From positions 1 to 41,363 of the forward strand of contig JADJNU010000006.1 of NCBI GenBank assembly GCA_016714165.1: DNA of 41,363 nucleotides, written 5' to 3'. This DNA comes from Bdellovibrionales bacterium (GTDB lineage: Bacteria > Bdellovibrionota > Bdellovibrionia > Bdellovibrionales > UBA1609). The notes under the pieces are model-generated. The model was not told where the DNA came from, searched no databases, and was given only the letters and a program-made list of their open reading frames with translations. The position numbers and the translations under genes were made by a program. This document shows, piece by piece, positions 9,252 through 17,604 of this stretch (positions within the stretch are counted from its first letter, which is position 1; every line of letters begins with the position of its first letter).

Positions 9252-9836
9252 TTATGGAGCAACAGGGATCAAATGAAATCTTGTCCAATCTTCAACCTTC
9301 ATATTTGCTTTGATTGGCACCTGTATTTTATCTCCTTCTCCTGTGGCATAAGAGTCTAATTGAAGCAAAAGCTGATTTACATTAGTTGTTAAAAGCTCGA
9401 ATTCAAAAACTTTTTCGTAACCAGTATTTTCTATCTTAACTGGGGTATACTCCTTACCGTCAAAAACAATTTTCAGCTTGTGGCAAATACCCGGCTTTTT
9501 AAAGTTGATAAAATTCTCTACCCTACAACCTATTTTAAAATTTCTAGATTCCAACTCAAACTGATTTTCACTTAAATAGAAAATTGGAAAAAAAGGAATA
9601 ATTATCCCAAATGTATAGTTCCCAGTTGCCGAGTTAAGGATTTCCATTCTCACACGTCCGACATTCTTGCCATTCTTTTTTAGGAAGTCAGACCAGTAAA
9701 CATTACCTGGGAAAATTGCAGATATTGATTTTTTACCATATTGAGATTCCATATCCTTAAAATAGATATCACGACGAACCGTGGTACAGCTGGAAACAAA
9801 AATTACAAAAAGAATAAGTGATAACCTACTAATCAT
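9252..9836 (-). CDS. Lipoprotein of unknown function
   Basis: The 194-residue product begins with a lipoprotein signal: LSLILFVIFVSSC, lipobox VSSC, lipidated cysteine at residue 17. It should therefore be membrane anchored, facing the periplasm or exterior. The rest is soluble and mostly beta-like, with a short hydrophobic stretch FGIIIPFFPIFYL and two further cysteines (IGCRVE and GICHKL). No known domain is recognised. It stands alone, convergent with the peptidase gene. Confidence 0.75.
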   Translation of the reverse strand: MISRLSLILFVIFVSSCTTVRRDIYFKDMESQYGKKSISAIFPGNVYWSDFLKKNGKNVGRVRMEILNSATGNYTFGIIIPFFPIFYLSENQFELESRNFKIGCRVENFINFKKPGICHKLKIVFDGKEYTPVKIENTGYEKVFEFELLTTNVNQLLLQLDSYATGEGDKIQVPIKANMKVEDWTRFHLIPVAP

Positions 9837-9870
9837 CGAGTAGAATTACCTCACACCTTCATGAAGAGTG

Positions 9871-9925
9871 CAAGGTAAGACCCTCACAGATCCCGGCGTG
9901 CGAATTTCCCGCACCGGGCTCTTCA
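9871..9925 (-). ncRNA. Possible group II intron RNA relic
   Basis: On the minus strand GAAGAGCCCGGTGCGGG, a short loop, GCACGCCGGGATCTGTGAGGG reads like the conserved hairpin-plus-CTGTGAGG segment seen in many bacterial group II introns. Five plus four base pairs form with a two-base bulge. No reverse transcriptase reading frame is near, so at most this is a fragment. The assignment rests on remembered pattern similarity. Confidence 0.35.
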
Positions 9926-9955
9926 AAATTTGATTCAACAACATTTCAGTAAGCA

Positions 9956-10368
9956 TTTTGTTTACCCATACACAAAAATCGCGCAATAAAATATCAGAGA
10001 TCCAATCAGCTACTACTGCACACATAGCGCCTTATAACTTTCGCTGGGATTTTATGGTTGTGTGCTCATCTCACAATTTGTGGCGTTCAGCTCGAGATTT
10101 CTGGTCTTCATGTTTAAACTCAAGTATCCGTAGCAATTCTCATGCGATGCTCTTCGTCCTTGAGAGCCTTGACCCCGGATCCCATCCACTCTCTTTTGCC
10201 TGAGCGAGCATTGGTATATTTCACTGTCCGCTTTTTGATTTATGGCAAAATCGGGGAAAATTGTTAGTAAATTATCGAGCGCGAATAAAATATCCATGTC
10301 CATTTGATCCATCCAAGATTATCTTGAGATGTTTTGGAGTTTTTTTGCCTAAACGCATGGGTAAATCA
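9956..10368. repeat. 411-bp dispersed repeat, copy 2
   Basis: Near-identical partner of 6219-6629 in the same orientation. The flanks differ on both sides, so the unit is about 411-413 bp. No terminal inverted repeat or target duplication was recognised. Confidence 0.85.
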
Positions 10369-10737
10369 GTATTTTGTATAATTCTAAAAGGTTTTTCTCA
10401 ATATCATCAAAAAAAGATCAGAAAAGAGAGGACTATGACTGGATCGAGATGCTATGGAAGCTAAGTTTGAGAGCCTCGGAGGAGGACTTGAGAAACGCCG
10501 ATAAGCCAAAAAAATCAAATAGTTGAATCTTCATCTTGATGCGGATATATAATCTTAACGGGCGGGGAGAGCCTTTTGGGCCTCGGATTCTGCACTTAAA
10601 TATGTCTGATTATGTGGCTCGTCTCAAATTTGTTAGCAAGTCAGATATAACCGCTTCTGTGACTCATCAATGATCTTCCGATAACAATTGCATAAAATCC
10701 TAAATTAGGATATCATGATTCGAGCTAAGGAGTTCTG

Positions 10738-11010
10738 ATGGGAGTTAAAAACGTCAAATTATTAAAAGTTCCTGCTAATGGCCAAATCAGTATTGGCAAG
10801 GCTTGGGCTGGCAGACAGATTTTGGTCGAGGAACTCGATGGCAACGAAATACGAATTTCATCGGGGACGTTTATTCCTGATTCGCAGAAGGTGTTTCATA
10901 CCAAAGAGGCTAATGAATCTTTGAATGAATTTAATGAGTGGGAATCAAAAAGAAGGCCAAAGGCGACAGACACGAAGAAATTATTTGCTTCTCTAAGAAA
11001 GAAGAAGTGA
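10738..11010 (+). CDS. Small AbrB-like/antitoxin-like protein
   Basis: The 90-residue product has an N-terminal segment (VKLLKVPANGQISIGKAWAGRQILVEEL) that resembles the swapped-hairpin N-terminus of SpoVT/AbrB-type antitoxins (a KVxxxGQIxIPK-like pattern). A charged, lysine-rich C-terminus follows. The start ATG follows TAAGGAG. Its gene ends 4 bp before the next gene, which encodes a RelE-like protein, the usual order for a type II toxin-antitoxin pair. Inferred role: DNA-binding autorepressor that neutralises the partner. The fold assignment is tentative; it could be another small DNA-binding protein. Confidence 0.6.
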   Translation: MGVKNVKLLKVPANGQISIGKAWAGRQILVEELDGNEIRISSGTFIPDSQKVFHTKEANESLNEFNEWESKRRPKATDTKKLFASLRKKK

Positions 11011-11014
11011 TCGT

Positions 11015-11416
11015 GTGAAGTCAAAGAAGACGGAAAAGAAGTCGACTCCTAAGAGTGTTTCGTCTGTATCTACGCAGCATGAACTGATTGAATGCGATTT
11101 GGAATTTCCACGGTTTATTGTGGAACTGTCTGAGCTTAATTCTCCAGAGCTCGATCTACTCGAGGCCACCCTTGAAAAAATCAAGCAAATGACCTGGGAT
11201 CAGGTATATAAGACCTCATCGAGAACCCAAAAGCGAGGTCTTAACTGGGAGCCTATTGAGGGCCAGGTCACGCAGTCAGGTAAAACCATAGGCTCCATCC
11301 GAATATCAAAAAAGTTTCGTGCCCGGGTTTGCCGAGATGGAAAATTCATGGTTTTCATTTCCCTACATCCGGATCATGACAGTGCTTATGATGAAAGTGG
11401 TGGCGAGGACCTTTAG
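11015..11416 (+). CDS. RelE-like toxin candidate
   Basis: The product has 133 residues and a GTG start 4 bp after the preceding stop. The N-terminus is Lys/Ser-rich (KSKKTEKKSTPKSV). The second half (RGLNWEPIEG, IGSIRISKKFRARVCRDGKFMVFISLHPDHDSAYD) resembles RelE/ParE-fold proteins in which a SIRVxxxFRA strand and an F-SLHxDHD-Y end are typical. Predicted to be the toxin, possibly an mRNA interferase, of a type II pair with the upstream gene. Partial decayed copies occur at the window start and near 1120, so the locus has been copied repeatedly. Toxic activity is inferred, not shown by catalytic residues. Confidence 0.6.
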   Translation: MKSKKTEKKSTPKSVSSVSTQHELIECDLEFPRFIVELSELNSPELDLLEATLEKIKQMTWDQVYKTSSRTQKRGLNWEPIEGQVTQSGKTIGSIRISKKFRARVCRDGKFMVFISLHPDHDSAYDESGGEDL

Positions 11417-11584
11417 CTTCCACAGCGCCTTTATTGCGAGGGTCCGTACCCTGAATGTGGCACATCCCGCAGTACGACTGAATGGGTTTTAAAATTCGAG
11501 TGCCGATGAGGCCTCGAAAAATTTCAATAAGACTTAAAAAATAGAATAGTTAAATCACTCTCTTAACCCGAGAGCGAGAGAGTC

Positions 11585-11708
11585 ATGTCCACGCAACTAA
11601 ATACTTCCGCAGCACGTGAAGTATATAAAAAAACTCGGCGAACTTGTAGCCTCAGGAAAATTTAAGGATCAAACAAGCGCAATTGAAGCTGCGATCGAAC
11701 GACTCTAA
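11585..11708 (+). pseudogene. Decayed ribbon-helix-helix-like small gene
   Basis: The ATG at 11585 begins MSTQLNTSAAREVYKK. A one-base excess in an A7 run then breaks the frame. The other frame continues LGELVASGKFKDQTSAIEAAIERL and stops. The SGKFKDQTSAIEAAIERL part resembles the C-terminal helix of ribbon-helix-helix antitoxins of ParD type. A truncated copy of its start lies at 5393. It is immediately upstream of the IS3 remnant, which seems to have lost the first half of its orfA. Confidence 0.45.
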
Positions 11709-11762
11709 GGTTCCGCTCAAGGTAGGGCATTGAATAAAGCTCTACCTGTGCAAAATTTCATC

Positions 11763-12745
11763 TGAAGAACTGGAGCTTGAGGTTCGAGAACTCAGAAAAG
11801 AAAATGAGTATCTGAACAAAGTCAGCGATGTTCTAAAAAAAAGCCTAGGGATTATATCAAAGGATCAAATGAGAAATTCCAAATGATTTTCGATCTTTCA
11901 AATGAAGTTCCTATCATCCGGCTATGCAGACATTTTGGAGTGAGCACCAGCGGGTATTACCAGTGGAAAAAAATGGCCAGTTGAAATCCATGGCGAGAAA
12001 AATGGAAATCTGCAAGAAAATTGAGGAGATTTTCAAGGCGAGTAAAAGTACTTATGGGTCACCTAGGATCTTTCATGAGCTGAGAAGCGAGGGGTTCTCT
12101 GTAAGTGAAAATACTGTCGCGAAGTATATGAGGGAGATGGGATTGGATGCTAGGTTAAAGAAGAAATATCGAGTGAGAACGACTAATTCGAACCACGAGG
12201 GTCCAATTGCTCCACGAGTTTTCAGGATCGAGGATGATCTGCCTAAAGAGTCTAATCAGGTCTTGGCCGGAGATATAACCTATCTAAGATTTGGATCTGG
12301 CTTTTTCTATCTGGCCATAGTTCTCGATGTTTGTACCCGAAAAGTTGTGGGTTGGTCGGTCACTGACAGTTTGGAAACCACCGGAGTCTTAAATGCTCTG
12401 CGGATGGCGTTGGCTAATTGCAGAAATAGGGCGAACATCGTCTTCCACTCGGACCGCGGAATTCAGTACGCGAGCAAATTATTTTTGGCTTTGCTGAACA
12501 AAAATAATGTGATTCCGAGCATGAGTCGCAAGGGAAACTGTTACGATAATTCGATTGTTGAGAGTTGGTTCAAGTCATTCAAGTCTGAGTGGCTTTACCG
12601 TCATGACTACAAAACAGAAGCGGAGTTGAGAACCTTGGTTTTTGAGTATATTGAAATCTGGTACAACAAAAAGAGATTGCATTCATCGCTTGGCTATCAG
12701 AGTCCTTTAGAGTATGAGTCAACACTAAACGTAAATGCCGCCTGA
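11763..12745 (+). mobile_element. IS3-family insertion sequence remnant (orfA end plus frameshifted orfB)
   Basis: The orfA C-terminus is visible (EELELEVRELRKENEYLNKV, a leucine-zipper-like helix) and ends in an ATGA overlap with orfB at 11883. OrfB starts MIFDLSNEVPIIRLCRHFGV then SGYYQWKK, and the frame breaks at an A7 run (11967-11973); one more A would restore it. From 11924 the frame is open to the stop. It carries the retroviral-integrase core: D in AGDITYLR (117), D in FHSDRGIQYA (177) and E in YDNSIVESW (213), the classic DD(35)E spacing, then YNKKRLHSSLGYQSPLEYE. The HTH half of orfA is missing and no terminal inverted repeats were identified, so the element is probably dead. Confidence 0.85.
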
Positions 12746-13186
12746 GAAACTATCCACTTTTTCTGGGGAATTCCAAGCCAGTTCCATTTATCGAGAAAGA
12801 AAAGGTGTGATATTTCTCATCGTTGATGGATCCCCTCTGATTGTCTCGATAAGGCTCATAGCCTATTGAAAGCAAAAAATGTTTGGAACTTCCAATTTCT
12901 AAACCGCGACTATTCCTGGGGTTAGCTCAATTGAGTATTCTTTGGGATTTATGTCAGGTAAATCATTTTTGAAAAAGGGTCCGGAGTATTTGAGAAATCT
13001 ATCAAAACCACCCATCGCCTTTCCTACTGGCTAATAATTACAATCGCCACGTATGGTTTGCTCAAAAGTGGGTATCGTCAGAAAGTTGAAACAATAGATT
13101 TTAGATTTTAGATTTTAGATTTTATATTTTGATTTTATATTTTTGAAATATATCGGGCGGCGGGCTCGTCGCAAGGGGTGGGGAGC
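12746..13186. other. Gene-free stretch before the amine oxidase gene
   Basis: No gene is seen. CTATTCCTGGGG-TAGCTCA near 12908 matches the sequence just after repeat copy 1 (near 6636). The AT-rich heptamer array follows. Confidence 0.4.
13095..13150. repeat. Short tandem TAGATTT repeats
   Basis: Four head-to-tail heptamers TAGATTT, then degenerate TATATTT and GATTTTATAT units. The array lies about 40-90 bp upstream of the amine oxidase start. Such an AT-rich array could alter promoter spacing by slippage, but no clear -35/-10 pair was found around it. Confidence 0.7.
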
Positions 13187-14641
13187 ATGAACAGGGCGAA
13201 TGTCATCTTGGCGTGGGTTTTATCCTGTCATGTTTTCATGCATCTATCTCTCGAGGCTTCAGCTGAACCTACTGAAACAGTGGATGTTGTGATTATAGGA
13301 GCTGGGGCTTCAGGTTTGACCGCAGCCAAAGAATTGAGCGACGAGAATATTCTCTACACTGTTTTGGAAGCCTCTTCTCGCGTTGGAGGAAGAATTAGAA
13401 CTGACCCATTCCCGTTTGGTTTAAATATCATTTCCAATGCGGGCGCCGAGCTGATAGATAGCACTCATTGCGACGCTATTGGCCTCATAGAGGGACTGGG
13501 TTGTGAGCTTGTGGAACGGCCAAGAAAAGGCCTTGATATTTTTGAAATAAAGGGTCAGTTCTATAGTTGGGCAGATTTGACAGAAGAGATATTTGATACT
13601 GAATTGAATGCGCTCAGCAAGATTCAGCAAATAATCTCTGCTGCTCAGAGTAGCTTGCACGAGCACCGTGAGTTAGACGAGAAGAGCGCAGCCAGTGTTC
13701 TCCTTCTGATTGAGAATGCGCCGCTTTTGAAAGGACTCATCGAAACTTTACTGTTATCTGAATACGGTCTGCCGCTTTCTCAGCTTTCAGGTGCGATTCT
13801 TTCCGAGGTTATACACATAGATATAGAAGGCAAATGGATTGGACTCCTTCCCCAGAACGATGAAAGGTATATTGTAAAGGGCGGAACACAGATTTTTATT
13901 GATCGACTTTCAGATCGCTTGGGAAGGCAGATTCGGCTTAACCACCAGGTTACGGACATTATGGAAAACAGCGATGGGAGTTTTTTGGTTCGCTACAAGA
14001 ATGGTGGAATAGTAAAAAATATCCAAACCAAAATCTTGGTATCGTCAGTCCCTTCATTTCAGTGGGTTAATATAAATCTACATGGTGATTCATTCAGTGG
14101 GATAAAGGCGGAAAAGGCCAGACAATTTGCTAGCAACGGCAAACTTATTCTGTATTTTTCAAAACGAATTTGGGAAGACTACAATATTTCTGGTAACGGA
14201 ATGCTTGAAATGTTTTCTGCGTAAATGTGGGATAGTTCAGTTTTACAAGATACCTCATTTGGAAGTCTAACCCTTTATTTTTCAGACAAAATTCTCGAAA
14301 CAAGTTCAGATGATGAAAGACTCTTATTATCAAAACGGATCCTCATTGAACTTGAGAGAATAATTCCGGGAATAACTCAGTATTTTATTCACGCGCGCTA
14401 CTACTCTTGGCCCTCATCCTATTCGGATGCTCCTCGACCAGGAGAGAAAATGCTCCAGAAAAATATCGTCTCTCGGACTGGTCGATTTTTTAGAATCGGA
14501 GAAGAGCATGACGATCTATCGCAGGGGTATGTTAATGGCGCTGTTCGCTCAGCTAAGACAGTAGTGAAAGATGTCCTTTATTCTCTAGGTTTGCACAAGA
14601 GTTCTTCATGTCGATCGGCGATTGGTGCTGAAATCCGCTGA
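13187..14641 (+). pseudogene. Exported flavin amine oxidase, interrupted by one in-frame TAA
   Basis: A signal peptide (to about ASA, residue 26) precedes a Rossmann FAD motif VVIIGAGASG (G38, G40, G43), then LEASSRVGGRIRT and NAGAELID, as in monoamine-oxidase-type flavoproteins. The reading frame stops at TAA 14222-14224 (codon 346). It continues in the same frame for 138 codons to the family's C-terminal FAD contact (GEEHDDLSQGYVNGAVRSA). The joined length, about 484 residues, is normal for the family. There is no indel, only a nonsense codon. It is therefore a recent point-mutation pseudogene, a readthrough gene, or a sequence error. I chose ATG 13187, with AAGGGG 8 bases upstream, over GTG 13178. 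Substrate unknown; likely periplasmic. Confidence 0.8.
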
Positions 14642-14939
14642 ACATAGGTTTTGTTTTCCATTTAAGATCTCTTTTTTACGGACAATTTAATATATCCGTT
14701 CGCTGGCTCCTTAAAAGTACCCATAATTATTTGAGAGATCTTGTGATCGCCGATTGAATTGTTGCCTTTGAATAAAAAGAGCGAAAGGAAATGATTCAGA
14801 ACTATTGGATTTGTGAGAAAATTGAGTGGATCAATGAACCGATACATTTCTTGGCTCTTGGTATTCTGTTGCCTTTGCATAGATAAATATGCCACATCAA
14901 TGGAACGACTTTACATTTTTTCATGAAGGAGATTTTGCA

Positions 14940-15532
14940 GTGAGTGAGTTAAACGAAGCAATTTCTGAATCACTGGAACACGCCGCTGAAAGTCGTTTGA
15001 ATGCCTATATCGCTATTTGCGTCGCAGTTACAGCGACCTTCATGGCACTTTGTAATATAAAGGGTGGAAACATTGTTCAAAATATGTCAAAAGAACAGTC
15101 AAAAGCTGTCAACGATTGGGCCTATTTTCAGTCCAAAAGTACCAAGCAAAATGTTGTTGAAAATACGATTGATCTTTTAACTTCGCAAAAGAAGCCAGCG
15201 AATCAGAGCTCGTTCGTACCGAGATACAAAAGAAAATTGATAAACTCAAAGAGAAATTTGATCGCTATGAAAAAGAAAAAACTGAAATCAAACTCTCGGC
15301 AGAATCTCACGAAAAATTCTATGATGACATGAATATCTTCGACGATCAATTTGATATGACCGAAGCAACGCTGTCGATTGCAATTGCGCTTTTTGGTGTC
15401 ACGGCGTTGACGCAGAAAAGACCTCTGTTTTTCTTTGCTTTAATTCTTAGCTTGATGGGTTCCATTTTGGGATTGATCGGCTTTATGGGAATTTCCATTC
15501 ATTTTAATATTATCTCAAATATATTGGGCTGA
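14940..15532 (+). pseudogene. DUF4337-type membrane protein, frameshifted
   Basis: The start is GTG 14940 with GAAGGAG 8 bases upstream. The order matches the DUF4337 family as I remember it: SESLEHAAESR, a first membrane segment (YIAICVAVTATFMALC), then NDWAYFQSKSTKQNVVENTIDLL. The frame then shifts by one base near 15185. The other frame gives KEASESELVRTEIQKKIDKL, a long charged helix, then FDMTEATLSIAIALFGVTAL and a C-terminal hydrophobic hairpin. One inserted base (TCGGCA for TCGCA) restores about 197 residues. The function of the family is not known. Confidence 0.7.
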
Positions 15533-15608
15533 TGAGATGTCACATTCCGCAGATTCCTTTTAGGAAAAGGCATTGTGCCTTACAGGATCGTCCCATAAGT
15601 TGGGATTT

Positions 15609-15706
15609 AGTTTCCTAAATCTCGCTCTAGCGTTTGACGCGGATTCACGAAATGCCTATTATGAGCGCGAAGGACACAGATGCAACGGGGGAATTGAAGA
15701 TGGACA
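15609..15706 (+). repeat. Duplicated aroA promoter region
   Basis: Ninety-eight bases match 18529-18626, the region just upstream of and into aroA, with about ten mismatches. The promoter hexamers TTGACG (15634-15639) and TATTAT (15657-15662) and their 17-bp spacer length are kept. Weaker similarity extends about 45 bp further upstream. After the match the reading frame corresponding to aroA runs into a TAG within a few codons. Confidence 0.85.
15634..15662 (+). promoter_or_regulatory. Sigma70-type promoter in the duplicated segment
   Basis: TTGACG, 17 bp, TATTAT, identical in both hexamers to the aroA promoter. It points toward the membrane protein gene at 15825, about 155 bp downstream of the expected transcription start. 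Confidence 0.55.
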
Positions 15707-15824
15707 GTACCTCTTTTCCAAAATAGTTGTTTGTATAAAGTTTGTATAAAATTTACCCGAGCGCTGATATTGTAATGATTTGTATTCTTGCTGAGAGTGG
15801 CCTGGTTTTTGAATAGCCTTGAAT

Positions 15825-16638
15825 ATGCAGATTCAGAAGATTTCTTTAAAGGATTTTGGCGTCTCCCTTCAACAATCCATCAGTGTCGGTAAATCCCAAT
15901 ATTTTGTTCTTTTTACTGGGGCCCTGATTGCCTTGTCCATTGAAAGCGTTTTGAGTTTAACTAGTTTTGGGGGCCATTTCTTCAGTTATAGGTATGCTTT
16001 GGATTGTGGGTCATTCACTTGTCTCGCAGACGCTTATTGAGGAGAAGGGCATCCCTAAGGTGTCACAATTTTTTGCCGCATTTCATAAGACTTCACTTTT
16101 AAAAAAGCTTGTTCCAGCTTTCGTCGCTACGGGGGTCGTTACCCTGATTTTCTTTGTGATTTATAGTGTCGTTTTTGGAGGTCTCGCGATGAATCTTTAT
16201 AAAGATGGAAGAATGGCAGATCCTTCGGAAATGGCGAGTTTTTTTGCGATCATAACTATGGGACTCACCGTAATTTCATTGATTTGTTCGTCCCCTATCT
16301 TGTTTTTTTCTCAAATTCTGATCTTTCAGAATTTGGGGTGGAACGATTCATTGAGGTTGAGCATCAAAGCGACTTTGAAGAATTTTTGGATCATGATGGT
16401 CGTGTTTCAAATTCCAGCGATTTTGGTTCTATGTGCTGCTTCATTTGGCCTAGTACTGCGAGCTGATCCTTCGGCTGAGGGTCTCTTCGCAGCGACCTCA
16501 TTTTTAAAATTGGCAGCCGATGGGTTAAAGATCATTCTGCTATTCTTAACACCATTGGTGATGACACTTTCATACCTCATCTACAAACGAACTTTTATAT
16601 TTGATCAACCTGACAATAACCTTGAGTTGGCGAAATAG
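15825..16638 (+). pseudogene. Multi-pass membrane protein, frameshifted
   Basis: The frame from ATG 15825 (MQIQKISLKDFGVSLQQS) runs through a first membrane segment (FVLFTGALIALSIESVLSL). It is then broken by one extra G in the G5 run near 15969. The second frame continues AISSVIGMLWIVGHSL and three or four more membrane segments (VATGVVTLIFFVIYSVVF, IITMGLTVISLICSSPIL, IMMVVFQIPAILVLCAASFG, ILLFLTPLVMTLSYLIY), ending DQPDNNLELAK. The restored length is about 271 residues. I do not recognise the family. The duplicated aroA-type promoter lies upstream. A start inside the second frame would omit the first membrane segment. Confidence 0.65.
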
Positions 16639-17004
16639 CTCTGAAGGGTCCATGAGTGCCAGCTTCAAACGATATTGGGAAGAGTTATAAAGTTATATTG
16701 ATCTGCATATTGGAATCGTTTGAAGCAAAATAGAACTGGGTCAATGAATGGTACCGACGGATCTTTCTGTGATAGGTGGCTGAAATGAGCGCGATTTTTG
16801 AACTTCCGTCAATGGTACCTCTCTTAAGGTGACCAGTGATTCTACCTTGGAACTTTATGATTTTTTCAGGTTGAGAAAAGGGTGGATCTGGAGATGTGAC
16901 CGAGCCCATTTTTCATGATCGAAACATAAGGCTTGACTGTAAATAACTTTGCGTGTCAAAGAGTGGCCTGCCCGGTTTAACCTGTAAGCTGAGGAGCTCT
17001 AAAT
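16639..17004. other. Intergenic stretch, possible small minus-strand ORF
   Basis: A 74-codon minus-strand frame (16685-16909, through KIIKFQGRITGHLKRGTI and ISATYHRKIRRYHSLTQF) has protein-like composition but no clear ribosome binding site or recognised family. I list it only as possible. The shared TTGAC-N17-GTCA box lies at the right end. Confidence 0.3.
16933..16958 (+). promoter_or_regulatory. Shared upstream box TTGAC-N17-GTCA (copy B)
   Basis: TTGAC, 17 bases, GTCAA, 72 bp from box start to the start codon at 17005. Here the two halves are a perfect inverted repeat (TTGAC/GTCAA). Confidence 0.5.
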
Positions 17005-17526
17005 ATGAAAGCGATAAAGACTTCGTTACTCCCGATCTTGTTTTTAGCTTCTATTTTTTCGATCTATGCTGAAAGTAGCTATGGAAGAATGTGCTGCAAC
17101 GACGAACAATATGGCCCGAACGATGCCATCAGGACCTTTGCATCCCCCGGTGCATGTTCCCGGGCTGGCGAAACGATCTCCATCATCAACTTTTCGCCGT
17201 CATCTTCACAAATTCAATTTGACCAGAATGTGAAAACTGAAGTCAGTATTAAACAAAGAAATGAGAAGTCCGTCGAGAATCAAGGAGATTATTCCTTGGT
17301 AGTAGAAGGTAGTAAAAGGTCCCGTGCAGAGGAGGTATACGGTTTGTTAAGGAAATTTGACGGCCCCACGGAGAGGTATGGAGCGACTGATGTCGATACC
17401 AAAATTGGAGAAAATGTTGTTTGTATTCATTCCTTCCAAAGGTATGGGGTCAAAAGTGAGGAAGAAAGAGACTATTACCGCTGCTCGTTTAAGTTTGGAA
17501 CTGCGGACAATCAAGGTGGTCATTAG
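17005..17526 (+). CDS. Small secreted protein, first gene of cassette B
   Basis: This 173-residue protein has a signal peptide (SLLPILFLASIFSIYAESSYG) and is a paralogue of the protein encoded at 4375. It adds an N-terminal Cys-rich insert (RMCCNDEQYG ... GACSRAGE). The shared core runs ISIINFSPSSSQIQF, KTEVSI, a central helix (RAEEVYGLLRKF), VVCIH and YYRCSFKFG. Six cysteines in the mature part suggest a disulfide-bonded extracytoplasmic protein. GAGGAG precedes the ATG by about 8 bases. Its leader and upstream DNA are very like those of the gene at 5926. It forms a pair with the next gene. Function unknown. Confidence 0.8.
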   Translation: MKAIKTSLLPILFLASIFSIYAESSYGRMCCNDEQYGPNDAIRTFASPGACSRAGETISIINFSPSSSQIQFDQNVKTEVSIKQRNEKSVENQGDYSLVVEGSKRSRAEEVYGLLRKFDGPTERYGATDVDTKIGENVVCIHSFQRYGVKSEEERDYYRCSFKFGTADNQGGH

Positions 17527-17560
17527 AATGATTAAATGTGGAAATAGCGATAGTCCATTC

Positions 17561-17574
17561 TATCGAATTCGATA
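17561..17574. promoter_or_regulatory. Perfect 14-bp palindrome between cassette B genes
   Basis: TATCGAATTCGATA is fully self-complementary and lies 31 bp before the second gene. Cassette A has no equivalent. It could be an operator or chance. Confidence 0.3.
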
Positions 17575-17604
17575 ATGGTAATATTTTAACGGAGAAGTGA
17601 AGCG

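Larger units (their letters stand above)
9837..10737. other. Gene-free stretch with repeat copy 2
   Basis: Contains a possible group II intron RNA relic (9885-9925) and the second 411-bp repeat (9956-10368), listed separately. From 10369 to 10737 I see no gene; an AT-rich stretch (AGGATATCATGATTCGAGC) precedes the antitoxin gene. Confidence 0.5.

Noticed and set aside
11883..11980. Programmed -1 frameshift inside orfB at the A7 run
   Set aside because: IS3 elements shift between orfA and orfB, not inside orfB, and the in-frame heptamer is not a proper slippery site. A base deletion is simpler.
13187..14641. Stop codon reassignment of TAA
   Set aside because: TAA ends many intact genes here, including tyrA, the chorismate mutase and the DAHP synthase.
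14662..14895. 77-codon minus-strand ORF between the amine oxidase and DUF4337 genes
   Set aside because: No ribosome binding site or family signal; it could be decayed sequence but nothing supports a call.
15556..15570. CCTTTT-AGG-AAAAGG hairpin as terminator of the DUF4337 gene
   Set aside because: Short stem, no T-run after it.
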